A stretch of DNA of 64,000 nt, taken from contig NZ_JQMJ01000004.1 in the NCBI RefSeq assembly GCF_000744655.1, positions 6,138,001 through 6,202,000 of the forward strand. Direction: 5' to 3'. Source of the DNA: Streptacidiphilus rugosus AM-16. Its GTDB lineage: Bacteria; Actinomycetota; Actinomycetes; Streptomycetales; Streptomycetaceae. Under the pieces are notes generated by a model. It saw only the letters and a list, made by a program, of their open reading frames with translations, did no database searches and was not told the origin of the DNA. Shown one piece after another: positions 38,501 through 46,286 of this stretch. How positions within the stretch are numbered: position 1 is the stretch's first letter; each line of letters starts with the position of its first letter. The position numbers and the translations under genes are program-made.

Positions 38501-39031
38501 GCCCTTCCGGCCGCGGACCCCGGCAGCACCAGCTCGCCGATCTTCGAGCAGATGGAGACGACCTGGTTCCGCGCCGGCCGTGCCGAGCGGATGCGCGGCG
38601 TGCAGGTCTCCGCGCAGGAGGCCGGCCAGGAGCGGAACCGCCCGGAGCAGCCGCAGGCCGGCCGTCCGGTTCAGCCGGCCCAGCCGGGCATGCCGTCCGG
38701 GGCGACCGCCGCGTCCGGCATGAGCGACGGTCAGGCGCCGTGGCGCAACTCCAGCAACGACGAGACGTGGCGCCGGGCCGAGCAGGTCCGCGAGCCCAGC
38801 GCCGGCGGCGTGATGCCGTCCGGTCTGCCCCGACGCGTGCCGAAGGCCAACCTGGTCCCCGGTACCGCCGAGGCCTCGACGATGCCTGGTCCGCAGGTCT
38901 CCCGCTCGCCGGAAGAGGTCCGCGGACGACTCACCAACCTGCGTCGTGGTATCCAGCAGGGTCGTGCCGCGGGGGCGGCCGGTCCTGACCAGGGCAACGG
39001 CCCGTACGGCAGCAACCCCCAGGAGCGTTGA
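35522..39031 (+). CDS. cvnA1: Conservon sensor histidine kinase CvnA, first copy
   Basis: 1169 aa from GTG (MQGRIKRGGGAGNPADRGAA), the N-terminus I remember for these proteins. Membrane helices at about 88-108 and 398-423 flank an extracellular nitrate/nitrite-sensing (NIT)-like domain. A HAMP region follows, then a dimerisation helix (LFKLDHLATRMRRNGENLLV) and a HATPase domain with N-box LLAELLENATSFSS and G1 DTGIGLSPDD. From about 723 onward the protein is a Pro/Gln/Gly-rich disordered tail with a conserved end (RSPEEVRGRLTNLRRGIQQG). In conservons CvnA is thought to act with CvnB-D in a membrane complex like a eukaryotic G-protein-coupled receptor. Confidence 0.95.
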   Translation: MQGRIKRGGGAGNPADRGAAGHQQPSPNAPHAAEGSRPGPTQSQAGTDAQGAKPGKETKAGQSRIGRITPQKVRGARRYALNNWRIRTRLTALLVLPVIAAIVLGGLRIQGSLQTQQQLDNVAKLGDVAQAATLLAISLENERDDMALGVSTGNPHGGQFLYDQKQTATHNQKLANLVNQLDLTQLPGNGVDIQDVRKKLGNIRTIEQNAFQANQGDLQKTIAQFDGLITPLTQVTEDLALASSNVQLVQATRSLQAFTQWHEDLAIVRSTMTAALGHMDPATGQISPFLATSDRQYALSAFQDADLAQQEFRALYGTEKANNLIGSWQNNTNVSAFNRTASALLNNTQGFVGQTLLPVQDWFSQSGTQMQLMVLDETVLVQELNNTAAQLRSQAQTDAYVNAGLIALVLVVAIAGAALVARSMVRTLAKLQETAEDVAEHTLPEMVRKLSESDPQDVDVSIAPIGIDTTDEIGHVARAFDKVHSQAVRLAAEQALLRGNINAMFTNLSRRSQGLIQRQLSMISELESREADPDQLAQLFKLDHLATRMRRNGENLLVLAGEDPGRRWTRPVPLVDVLRAAASEVEQYERIELASVPTADVAGRVVNDLVHLLAELLENATSFSSPQTRVRVTGHALPDGRVLVEIHDTGIGLSPDDLAEINERLANPPVVDVSVSRRMGLFVVGRLSLRHGIRIQLRPSDSGGTTALVMLPVDVTNVAERRAGGQAPAAPAGPQRQAAPAAPQRTPLAQGGPGGAGGRPSLPQQSQLGLPQGPGAQAGGPQGGLPRRGGQPTDGRGTPMPAMPAQADAGFGQQGLPQRGGPQQGQPGLPTRGQGPAPAQGLPQRGAPQQPAGFDPSRTDGRGMPIPNAGQPGADQTFGAGLPQGGPQQPGGHPQGGQGQPGYPQAGRTDGRGLPQQESSPWAEQPQHGSPAGQPLGAVDSTAQFARPRFEEEPQARPAAPVPPQQPMPAPQPPQQPMPQRPQADFGSDPLTRALPAADPGSTSSPIFEQMETTWFRAGRAERMRGVQVSAQEAGQERNRPEQPQAGRPVQPAQPGMPSGATAASGMSDGQAPWRNSSNDETWRRAEQVREPSAGGVMPSGLPRRVPKANLVPGTAEASTMPGPQVSRSPEEVRGRLTNLRRGIQQGRAAGAAGPDQGNGPYGSNPQER

Positions 39032-39036
39032 TCCAG

Positions 39037-39459
39037 ATGAGCCAGATGAGCCAGGCGGCACACAACCTGAACTGGTTGATCACCAATTTCGTGGACAACA
39101 CCCCAGGGGTGTCGCACACCGTGGTGGTCTCCGCCGACGGTCTGCTGCTGTCCATGTCCGAGGGCTTCCCCAGGGACCGGGCCGACCAGTTGGCGGCGGT
39201 GGCCTCCGGGCTGACCTCGCTGACCCAGGGCGCGTCCCGGATCTTCGAGGGCGGCAAGGTCACCCAGACCGTGGTCGAGATGGAGCGCGGCTTCCTCTTC
39301 ATCATGGCCGTCTCCGACGGTTCGTCCCTCGCGGTGCTCTCCTCGCCGGACAGCGACATCGGCCTGGTCGGCTACGAGATGGCGCTGCTGGTCGACCGTG
39401 CCGGCGACGTGCTGACCCCGGCCCTCCGCGCCGAGCTCCAGGGCAGTCTGCTGCACTGA
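39037..39459 (+). CDS. cvnB1: Roadblock/LC7-domain protein CvnB, first copy
   Basis: 140 aa. Roadblock fold (NLNWLITNFVDNTPGVSHTV; FLFIMAVSDGSSLAVL). ATG starting MSQMSQAAHN lies after AGGAG and 5 bp beyond the cvnA stop; the second Met three codons later is also possible. It differs from the second copy at only four residues. Roadblock proteins of this kind are thought to act as GTPase-regulating partners of CvnD. Confidence 0.95.
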   Translation: MSQMSQAAHNLNWLITNFVDNTPGVSHTVVVSADGLLLSMSEGFPRDRADQLAAVASGLTSLTQGASRIFEGGKVTQTVVEMERGFLFIMAVSDGSSLAVLSSPDSDIGLVGYEMALLVDRAGDVLTPALRAELQGSLLH

Positions 39460-39635
39460 CCCGAGTGAGACGTGGACCACCCCGGCCTGCGAATCCTGGC
39501 GCCATCGGGACTCGCGGGCCGGAGGCCACGTACACTCCGGTGCCACTCGAGCGCGAGCAGAGCGCCACCCGACCACGCACCATCCCACCCTCGCCGCGGG
39601 AAGGCACGACAGCCGCTGCAGCACTAGGAGGACTG

Positions 39636-40010
39636 ATGACTTCACCGCACGGAGGCCAAGGCGGCGCACGCCAGCCGCTGGTGCGCCCCTACGCCATGAC
39701 GGGCGGGCGCACCCGGCCGCGGTACCAGCTCGCCATCGAGGCGCTGGTCACCAGCACGCCGCAGGCCTACCGCTCGGGGACGCTGCTTCCCGAGCACGCG
39801 CGGATCGTGGACCTGTGCCGCGAAGTGAAGTCGGTGGCGGAGGTCTCCGCCCTGTGCCCCATGCCGCTCGGTGTCGCCCGCATCCTCGTCGCCGACCTGG
39901 CCGAGGCCGGCCTGGTCGCCATCCACCAGCCCGCGGCCGCCTCCGAATCCGGCGGCGCGCCCGACGTCACACTGCTCGAAAGGGTGCTCAGTGGACTACG
40001 CAAGCTCTAG
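39636..40010 (+). CDS. cvnC1: DUF742 protein CvnC, first copy
   Basis: 124 aa from ATG after AGGAGG. DUF742 domain with LVRPYAMTGGRTRPRYQLAI, a winged-helix-like core (VAEVSALCPMPLGVARILVA) and the end VTLLERVLSGLRKL. It lacks the long N-terminal extension of the second copy. The gap of 176 bp from cvnB may contain an extra promoter (TACACT at about 39531). Confidence 0.94.
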   Translation: MTSPHGGQGGARQPLVRPYAMTGGRTRPRYQLAIEALVTSTPQAYRSGTLLPEHARIVDLCREVKSVAEVSALCPMPLGVARILVADLAEAGLVAIHQPAAASESGGAPDVTLLERVLSGLRKL

Positions 40011-40575
40011 CCCGCCCCTGGCGACCCGCGCCACGACCTCCGCGAAGATCGTGGTGGCGGGCGGCTTCGGCGTGGGCAAGACGACGCTGGTCGGCGCGGT
40101 GTCCGAGATCAACCCGCTGCGCACCGAGGCCGTGATGACCTCGGCCTCGGCCGGGATCGACGACCTGACGCACGTCAGCGGCAAGACCACGACCACGGTC
40201 GCGATGGACTTCGGCCGCATCACCCTCGATGCGGACCTGATCCTCTACCTGTTCGGCACCCCCGGCCAGGACCGCTTCTGGTTCATGTGGGACGACCTGG
40301 TCCGCGGCGCGATCGGCGCCGTCGTCCTGGTCGACACCCGCCGCCTGGCGGACTGCTTCCCCGCCATCGACTACTTCGAGAACAGCGGCCTGCCGTTCGT
40401 CGTCGCCCTCAACGGCTTCGACGGCTACCAGGCCCACAACCCCGAAGAGGTGCGCGAGGCCCTGCAGTTGGGGCCGGACACGCCGATCATCAGCACCGAC
40501 GCGCGGCGTCGCGACAGCGCGAAGTCCGCGCTGATCACGCTCGTCGAGCACGCCCTGCTCGCCCGGCTCCGGTAG
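39991..40575 (+). CDS. cvnD1: Conservon small GTPase CvnD, first copy
   Basis: 194 aa from GTG, overlapping cvnC by 20 bp. P-loop GGFGVGKTT (residues 24-32), G3 motif FGTPGQDRFWF, and NGFDG in place of NKxD. This is the Ras-like ATP/GTP-binding family of conservons. It carries a 104-bp stretch (40261-40364) identical to 45433-45536 in the second copy. Confidence 0.95.
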   Translation: MDYASSSPPLATRATTSAKIVVAGGFGVGKTTLVGAVSEINPLRTEAVMTSASAGIDDLTHVSGKTTTTVAMDFGRITLDADLILYLFGTPGQDRFWFMWDDLVRGAIGAVVLVDTRRLADCFPAIDYFENSGLPFVVALNGFDGYQAHNPEEVREALQLGPDTPIISTDARRRDSAKSALITLVEHALLARLR

Positions 40576-40812
40576 CCACCGAAGCCGGTCCCGACCAAGT
40601 GCTGAACATTCCATAACAGTTCGGCACGCATTTCCCACCCAGCTCTCACCGCCGGTAGGCGAGCGCACACGCAGCGCAGAACCAAGCGTGAGCATTCGCC
40701 GCCCGTGGGAGTTTATGTCCCATTTTTCACCAGGAATCCGGCTCCGCACGGGTGTTTGGCCCAGGCCATGACCCCGTGCTGAAATGCCAGCCACGCCGGT
40801 AGAGACCCCCGG

Positions 40813-43800
40813 ATGCACGACAAGGCCGCCCTGGCCGAGAGGTTGAGTCGAGTGAGCCACAACGAGGCAGCTCCAGGTGCCGGCAGCGCACCCCAGGTCC
40901 GGCCTGCGGGTCGGTTCTCTCTGAGCAACCGCCGCCTACCCGTCAAGCTGGTCATCATTCTCATGGTGCCCGTGCTGACGGCCCTGGCCTTCGGCGGGCT
41001 CCGTGTCCAGAGCTCGTACACCAGCTGGCGCACCGCGCAGGACGCGGAGAAGGTCGCCAAGCTGGTGGAGGCCGCCACGGAGGCCGTGCAGGCCCTCGAC
41101 CTCGAACGGGACCTCACCGCTCAGCCCCTGGCACAGGGCCATCTCAACAGTCCGACGGTGCTCTCCCTGCACCACGCCAGCGACGCGGCCGTCGCGCACT
41201 TCCAGCAGCTGGCCCAGCAGGCGCCGAACGTCGGGCACCTCAAGGAGCGCATAGCCAACGCCAACGAGGAGCTCTCGCACCTCAAGGACCTGCGCAACGT
41301 CGCGTACCAGAGGACGGACACGAGCACCGAGGAGAACTACTCCAGCCTGCTCTCCTCCCTCCAGGCCCTGGACAACGAGCTCGTCGTCGGCAACGGAAGC
41401 AGCATCAACTCCGACGCCCGGTCCATCTACGCGATCACCCTGGCCAAGGACGCCGTCTCGGTCGACCGCGCCGTCGTGATGCACATGCTCGTGGAGAAGG
41501 GCGCGTCCCCCTCCGACCGGCAGGGCCAGGCGGTCCGCGCCTTCAGTTACCTCTTCCTCCAGAACGTCGCGCAGGGCGAGTTCAACAACGCCGCCGACGC
41601 CACGTTCAAGCAGGCCCTCCAGAACTCCCTCAACGCCGCCCAGAAGCAGGCCGCCGAGGCGGTGCTCGCCGCCCAGCAGGCCGCCCAGCAGGCGGGCAGG
41701 CCGTTCGTCGCGCCGCACGACATCCCGACGATGGTCAACTACGTCACCTCGGGCCTGTCCACCTCGGCGCTGAACGCCAAGGGCGTGACGACCGCCAACT
41801 GGATGGCCGCCACCACCCTCGAGTTCAACGCCATGCGCTCGGTCGAGAAGCAGCTGACCGACGCCGCCGTGCAGCAGGCCTCGGCCGACGCCACCAAGGC
41901 CCGCAACGACGCGCTCATGAACGCGGCCATCGTGCTCGGCGCGCTGCTCGTGGCCGGTGTGCTCACCTCGCTGATCGCCCGCTCGATGATCCGCAGCATG
42001 CGCAGCCTGCGCGACGCCGCGCAGCACATCGCCAACGACCGCCTGCCGGACCTGGTCCGCCAGCTCTCCCGGACCGACCCGGGCAAGGTCGACCTCAACG
42101 TCGCCCCCATCCCGGTCAACGGCAAGGACGAGATCTCCGAGGTCGCCCGCGCCTTCGACGACGTCCACCGCGAGGCGATCCGACTCGCCGCCGAGCAGGC
42201 CCTGCTCCGGGGCAACGTCAACGCGATCTTCACCAACCTCTCCCGTCGTTCGCACGGCCTGATCGAGCGCCAGCTGGCGCTGATCACGGACCTGGAGAAC
42301 AACGAGGCCGACCCCGACCAGCTGGAGAACCTCTTCAAGCTCGACCACCTGGCCACCCGCATGCGCCGCAACGGCGAGAACCTCCTGGTCCTCGCCGGCG
42401 AGGACGCCGGACGGTCCTGGGGTGAGCCCATCCCGCTGGTCGACGTGCTCCGCGCCGCCGCCTCCGAGGTGGAGCAGTACGAGCGCATCGAGCTGGCCGG
42501 CATCCCCGAGACCGACGTGATCGGCCCCGCCGTCACCGACCTCGTGCACCTGCTGGCCGAGCTGCTGGAGAACGCCACCACCTTCTCCAGCCCGCAGACC
42601 AAGGTCAGGGTCACCGCGACCCGCCTGCCGGACCAGCGCGTGCTGGTCGAGATCCACGACAAGGGCATCGGCCTCACCTCCGAGGACTTCGCCGAGATCA
42701 ACGCGAAGCTGGCCGACCCGCCGACCGTGGACGCCACCGTCTCCCGGCAGATGGGCCTCTTCGTGGTCGGCCGCCTGGCGGAGCGCCACGGCGTCCGCGT
42801 CCAGCTGCGCCCCTCCGGCGAGTCGGCGGGCACCACCTCCCTGGTGATGCTCTCCGAGCAGCTGACCCAGCTGCCGCGCGTCGGCGAGCCCGAGGAGCAG
42901 TTCACCGTCTCCCGGATCTACCCCGAGGGTGCGCAGGGCCAGCACGCCCAGCAGGCCCCCGGCGCCTTCGGCGGCAACGCGATGCCCGGCATGCGGACCG
43001 CGAGCGAGCTGGGCTTCGACGACAGCCGCTACGACCGCACGGCCGAGCAGCCGGCCGAGCAGACGCTGGCCCTGGACGCCGTGCAGCGTTCGCTGCGCCT
43101 CGGCCAGCGCCGCCAGCAGGCCGCCCTCGAGGCGGGCCCGGAGACGGACGGCTACGCCGAGCCGGGCTTCCAGGAGCAGGGTTACGCCCCCCAGGGCTAC
43201 CAGGACCAGGCGTTCCAGGACCAGGCGTTCCAGGAGCCGGCCTTCCAGGAGCCGGGTTACGCCGAGCAGGGCTACGGCGCACAGGACTTCGGCTCCGAGT
43301 ACGGTGGCTCCGAATTCCAGCAGGGCTACCAGCCCGGCGGCGACTTCGGAGCGAACCGCCCGGCCGCGTCCTACCCGGCCCCCGAGGCGGGCTACGAGCC
43401 CGGCCGCTACACCCCGCAGCACTTCGAGGCGGGCGTGGCCGACGGCGAGGCCTACGCGCCCGCCGAGGCGGCCGGGGACCGCTACTCCGAGGACACGTAC
43501 CTGACCCCGGGATCGACCCCGGGCATGGAGCACTACGGCGCCGGCGCCCCGTCCTACGAGCCCGAGCCCACCCACTCCCCCGCGCCGCAGTCGCCCGCCA
43601 TGGGCGCCAACGGCCTGCCCACCCGCCGACCCGGCGCCGCCCTCGGCGGCGGAGCGATCGGCAGCCGGGCGACCGGCGAGCACCCGAACTGGTTCACCGG
43701 CGCCAGGGAGACCGGTCAGCCGACCGGCTCCATGCCGGTCATGCCGTCCGGCAACGCCCGCCCCGCAGCCGCGCTCCCGGCCTCCACGCCGGCGCAGCCG

Positions 43801-44070
43801 GCCACCCGCGAGCCCGTCGCCGGAGGTACCACCGGCGCGGGTCTGCCGAGGCGCGTGCCCCGGCAGAACCTCCTCCCCGGCCAGATCCAGGACCCGGCGG
43901 CAGGAGCAGCCCAGCAGAACCAGCCACAAGCGCCCCAGCTGTCCCGTTCCCCCGAGGAGGTCCGCGGTCGGCTCACCAACCTGCGCCGCGGCATCCAGCA
44001 GGGACACAATGCGGGCGACACCCCACAACAGGGCTCTGGCCCGTACGGCACCAACCCCCAGGAGCGTTGA
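40813..44070 (+). CDS. cvnA2: Conservon sensor histidine kinase CvnA, second copy
   Basis: 1085 aa from ATG; a GTG at about 40852 is an alternative. Helices at about 42-65 and 366-392 enclose a NIT-like sensor domain unlike that of the first copy. The kinase core is very similar: FKLDHLATRMRRNGENLLVL, N-box LLAELLENATTFSSP, G1 DKGIGLTSED. A disordered tail from about 697 has repeated FQEPGY/FQDQAF-like units (43140-43280). The same C-terminal signature RSPEEVRGRLTNLRRGIQQG ends the protein, suggesting a common docking site. Confidence 0.95.
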   Translation: MHDKAALAERLSRVSHNEAAPGAGSAPQVRPAGRFSLSNRRLPVKLVIILMVPVLTALAFGGLRVQSSYTSWRTAQDAEKVAKLVEAATEAVQALDLERDLTAQPLAQGHLNSPTVLSLHHASDAAVAHFQQLAQQAPNVGHLKERIANANEELSHLKDLRNVAYQRTDTSTEENYSSLLSSLQALDNELVVGNGSSINSDARSIYAITLAKDAVSVDRAVVMHMLVEKGASPSDRQGQAVRAFSYLFLQNVAQGEFNNAADATFKQALQNSLNAAQKQAAEAVLAAQQAAQQAGRPFVAPHDIPTMVNYVTSGLSTSALNAKGVTTANWMAATTLEFNAMRSVEKQLTDAAVQQASADATKARNDALMNAAIVLGALLVAGVLTSLIARSMIRSMRSLRDAAQHIANDRLPDLVRQLSRTDPGKVDLNVAPIPVNGKDEISEVARAFDDVHREAIRLAAEQALLRGNVNAIFTNLSRRSHGLIERQLALITDLENNEADPDQLENLFKLDHLATRMRRNGENLLVLAGEDAGRSWGEPIPLVDVLRAAASEVEQYERIELAGIPETDVIGPAVTDLVHLLAELLENATTFSSPQTKVRVTATRLPDQRVLVEIHDKGIGLTSEDFAEINAKLADPPTVDATVSRQMGLFVVGRLAERHGVRVQLRPSGESAGTTSLVMLSEQLTQLPRVGEPEEQFTVSRIYPEGAQGQHAQQAPGAFGGNAMPGMRTASELGFDDSRYDRTAEQPAEQTLALDAVQRSLRLGQRRQQAALEAGPETDGYAEPGFQEQGYAPQGYQDQAFQDQAFQEPAFQEPGYAEQGYGAQDFGSEYGGSEFQQGYQPGGDFGANRPAASYPAPEAGYEPGRYTPQHFEAGVADGEAYAPAEAAGDRYSEDTYLTPGSTPGMEHYGAGAPSYEPEPTHSPAPQSPAMGANGLPTRRPGAALGGGAIGSRATGEHPNWFTGARETGQPTGSMPVMPSGNARPAAALPASTPAQPATREPVAGGTTGAGLPRRVPRQNLLPGQIQDPAAGAAQQNQPQAPQLSRSPEEVRGRLTNLRRGIQQGHNAGDTPQQGSGPYGTNPQER

Positions 44071-44076
44071 TCAAAG

Positions 44077-44499
44077 ATGAGCCAGATGAGCCAAGCGGCC
44101 CAGAACCTCAACTGGTTGATCACCAACTTCGTGGACAACACCCCTGGGGTGTCGCACACCGTGGTGGTCTCCGCCGACGGTCTGCTGCTCGCGATGTCCG
44201 AGGGCTTTCCGCGTGACCGGGCCGACCAGCTCGCCGCGGTGGCCTCCGGGCTGACCTCGCTGACCCAGGGCGCCTCCCGGATCTTCGAGGGCGGCAAGGT
44301 CACCCAGACCGTGGTCGAGATGGAGCGCGGCTTCCTCTTCATCATGGCCGTCTCCGACGGTTCGTCCCTCGCCGTGCTCGCGTCCCCGGACAGCGACATC
44401 GGCCTGGTCGGCTACGAGATGGCCCTGCTGGTCGACCGCGCGGGTACCGTCCTCACCCCTGCGCTCCGCGCGGAGCTCCAGGGGAGCCTGCTGCACTGA
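44077..44499 (+). CDS. cvnB2: Roadblock/LC7-domain protein CvnB, second copy
   Basis: 140 aa, 136 identical to the first copy, with changes His9Gln, Ser39Ala, one Ser-to-Ala in the VLASPDS segment and Asp-to-Thr in RAGTVL. Starts 6 bp after the cvnA stop. Confidence 0.95.
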   Translation: MSQMSQAAQNLNWLITNFVDNTPGVSHTVVVSADGLLLAMSEGFPRDRADQLAAVASGLTSLTQGASRIFEGGKVTQTVVEMERGFLFIMAVSDGSSLAVLASPDSDIGLVGYEMALLVDRAGTVLTPALRAELQGSLLH

Positions 44500-44567
44500 C
44501 ACGGCGTCAACCCACCTGACGTCCACACGAGCCGCATTCGCCACTCGTACCACTGTGAGGAGGAACC

Positions 44568-45164
44568 GTGACACCGCCCGAGGACCAGAACGGCCAGTAC
44601 GGCGCTGCCTATCCGGGAACAGGCCACGACGCGTTCGGCGGTCCCGGCGGCGGCTACGCCCCCGCCCCTGGCTACCCCGGTTACGAGCAGTCGTCGCACC
44701 CGGCCCCGCATCAGGCCCCGCAGGGCGGCGGTCAGTCCGGCTACTGGCAGGACCAGCAGCCGGAGTGGCAGCCGCCGACGCGAGGCAGCGCGAGCCAGCC
44801 GGTCGAGCCTTCGCCGGAGGACGAGGAGCCGCTCATACGGCCCTACGCGATGACCGGCGGCCGGACCCGTCCGCGGTACCAGCTGGCCATCGAGGCCCTG
44901 GTCTCGACGACGGCGGCGCCGGAGCGGATCGGCTCGCTGCTGCCGGAGCACCAGCGGATCTGCAGCCTCTGCACGGACATCAAGTCGGTGGCGGAGATCT
45001 CGGCCCTGCTCTCCATGCCGCTGGGCGTGGCCCGCATTCTTGTCGCCGACCTGGCCGAGTCCGGCCTCGTCGCGATCCACCAGCCCGCCGCCGGGGGCGA
45101 ATCCGGCGGAACGCCTGATGTGACACTGCTCGAAAGGGTGCTCAGTGGACTACGCAAGCTCTAG
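44568..45164 (+). CDS. cvnC2: DUF742 protein CvnC, second copy, with long N-terminus
   Basis: 198 aa from GTG after GAGGAGG. The first 85 residues are Gly/Pro/Tyr/Gln-rich (GYAPAPGYPGYEQSSHPAPH), absent in the first copy. The DUF742 domain follows (LIRPYAMTGGRTRPRYQLAI) and ends in the same LLERVLSGLRKL. The extension may be a flexible tether. Confidence 0.94.
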   Translation: MTPPEDQNGQYGAAYPGTGHDAFGGPGGGYAPAPGYPGYEQSSHPAPHQAPQGGGQSGYWQDQQPEWQPPTRGSASQPVEPSPEDEEPLIRPYAMTGGRTRPRYQLAIEALVSTTAAPERIGSLLPEHQRICSLCTDIKSVAEISALLSMPLGVARILVADLAESGLVAIHQPAAGGESGGTPDVTLLERVLSGLRKL

Positions 45165-45747
45165 GCCGACTGCCCCGGCCGCGGCCGCGACCGGGGGCCG
45201 CAGCACGACCTCCGCGAAGATCGTGGTGGCGGGCGGCTTCGGCGTGGGCAAGACGACCCTCGTCGGCGCGGTCTCCGAGATCAACCCGCTGCGCACCGAG
45301 GCCGTGATGACCTCGGCCTCGGCCGGGATCGACGACCTCAGCCATGTCAGCGGCAAGACGACCACGACGGTCGCGATGGACTTCGGCCGTATCACGCTGG
45401 ACGAGGACCTGATCCTGTACCTGTTCGGCACGCCCGGCCAGGACCGCTTCTGGTTCATGTGGGACGACCTGGTCCGCGGCGCGATCGGCGCCGTCGTCCT
45501 GGTCGACACCCGCCGCCTGGCGGACTGCTTCCCCGCGATCGACTACTTCGAGAACAGCGGCCTGCCGTTCATCGTGGCGGTCAACGCGTTCGACGGGAAC
45601 CAGTCCCACACCCCGGACGAGGTCCGCGAGGCGCTCCAGCTCGGCCACGACACGCCGATCATCACCACGGACGCCCGCCGCCGCGACAGCGCGAAGTCCG
45701 CGCTGATCACCCTCGTCGAGCACGCCCTGCTGGCCCGCCTGCGGTAA
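45145..45747 (+). CDS. cvnD2: Conservon small GTPase CvnD, second copy
   Basis: 200 aa from GTG, overlapping cvnC by 20 bp. P-loop GGFGVGKTT, G3 FGTPGQDRFWF, NAFDG in place of NKxD. Nearly identical to the first copy apart from the N-terminus. No cytochrome P450 follows, unlike some conservons. Confidence 0.95.
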   Translation: MDYASSRPTAPAAAATGGRSTTSAKIVVAGGFGVGKTTLVGAVSEINPLRTEAVMTSASAGIDDLSHVSGKTTTTVAMDFGRITLDEDLILYLFGTPGQDRFWFMWDDLVRGAIGAVVLVDTRRLADCFPAIDYFENSGLPFIVAVNAFDGNQSHTPDEVREALQLGHDTPIITTDARRRDSAKSALITLVEHALLARLR

Positions 45748-45775
45748 CTCTCCCGCCCAGGGAACGCTGCAACAC

Positions 45776-45880
45776 CCAGGGGCGCGGGGAACTGCGCGAG
45801 ACACCACCCGGTGCGGATGGCCCTGACCGTTCGGTCGACCATCTGCGTGGGTGGCTTGTCGCGCAGTTCCTCGCGCCCCT
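45776..45880. repeat. Dispersed inverted repeat, copy E (3' end of cvnD)
   Basis: Left arm GGGGCGCGGGGAACTGCGCG, right arm GTCGCGCAGTTCCTCGCGCC, core GTGCGGATGGCCCTGACCGT. It starts 29 bp after the cvnD stop; the right arm runs directly into the 72-bp array. Confidence 0.82.
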
Positions 45881-46250
45881 TGGTGCTTCCCGCCTGCCTA
45901 CCCCGTCGCGCCCACGCGCCGAAGGCGCAGATCAGCAGAGCCTCGCGCCCCTTGGTGCTTCCCGCCTCCTGCCTACCCCGTCGCGCCCACGCGCCGGAGG
46001 CGCAGATCAGCAGTTCCTCGCGCCCCTTGGTGCTTCCCGCCTGCCTACCCCGTCGCGCCCACGCGCCGGAGGCGCAGATCAGCAGTTCCTCGCGCCCCTT
46101 GGTGCTTCCCGCCTGCCTACCCCGTCGCGCCCACGTGCCGAAGGCGCAGATCAGCAGAGCCTCGCGCCCCTTGGTGCTTCCCGCCTGCCTACCCCGTCGC
46201 GCCCACGCGCCGGAGGCGCAGATCAGCAGAGCCTCGCGCCCCTTGGTGCC
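45871..46250. repeat. Tandem array of a 72-bp unit, five copies plus a partial sixth
   Basis: Units start with TCGCGCCCCTTGGTGC at 45871, 45943, 46018, 46090, 46162 and 46234 (periods 72, 75, 72, 72, 72; the 75 has an extra CCT). Each contains CGTCGCGCCCACGCGCCGGA and GGCGCAGATCAGCAG, able to form a small GCGCC/GGCGC hairpin with GGA or GAA loops. The array lies between convergent cvnD and cimA. The rest of 45748-46286 is copy E of the inverted repeat and a short degenerate tail (two CTTGGTGCCTCCAAC-like segments). Confidence 0.9.
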
Positions 46251-46286
46251 TCCAACTTGGTGCCTCCAACCTGCCTCGGGCCTCGC

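Noticed and set aside
35519..39061. 1180-aa open frame antisense to the first cvnA
   Set aside because: High-GC shadow: low-complexity Arg/Leu/Gly protein with no family motif, while the sense strand encodes a recognised kinase.
40936..44028. 1030-aa open frame antisense to the second cvnA
   Set aside because: Same reason; it mirrors codon bias of the sense gene.
45871..46250. CRISPR array
   Set aside because: Units are directly adjacent 72-bp repeats without unique spacers, and no cas genes are near.
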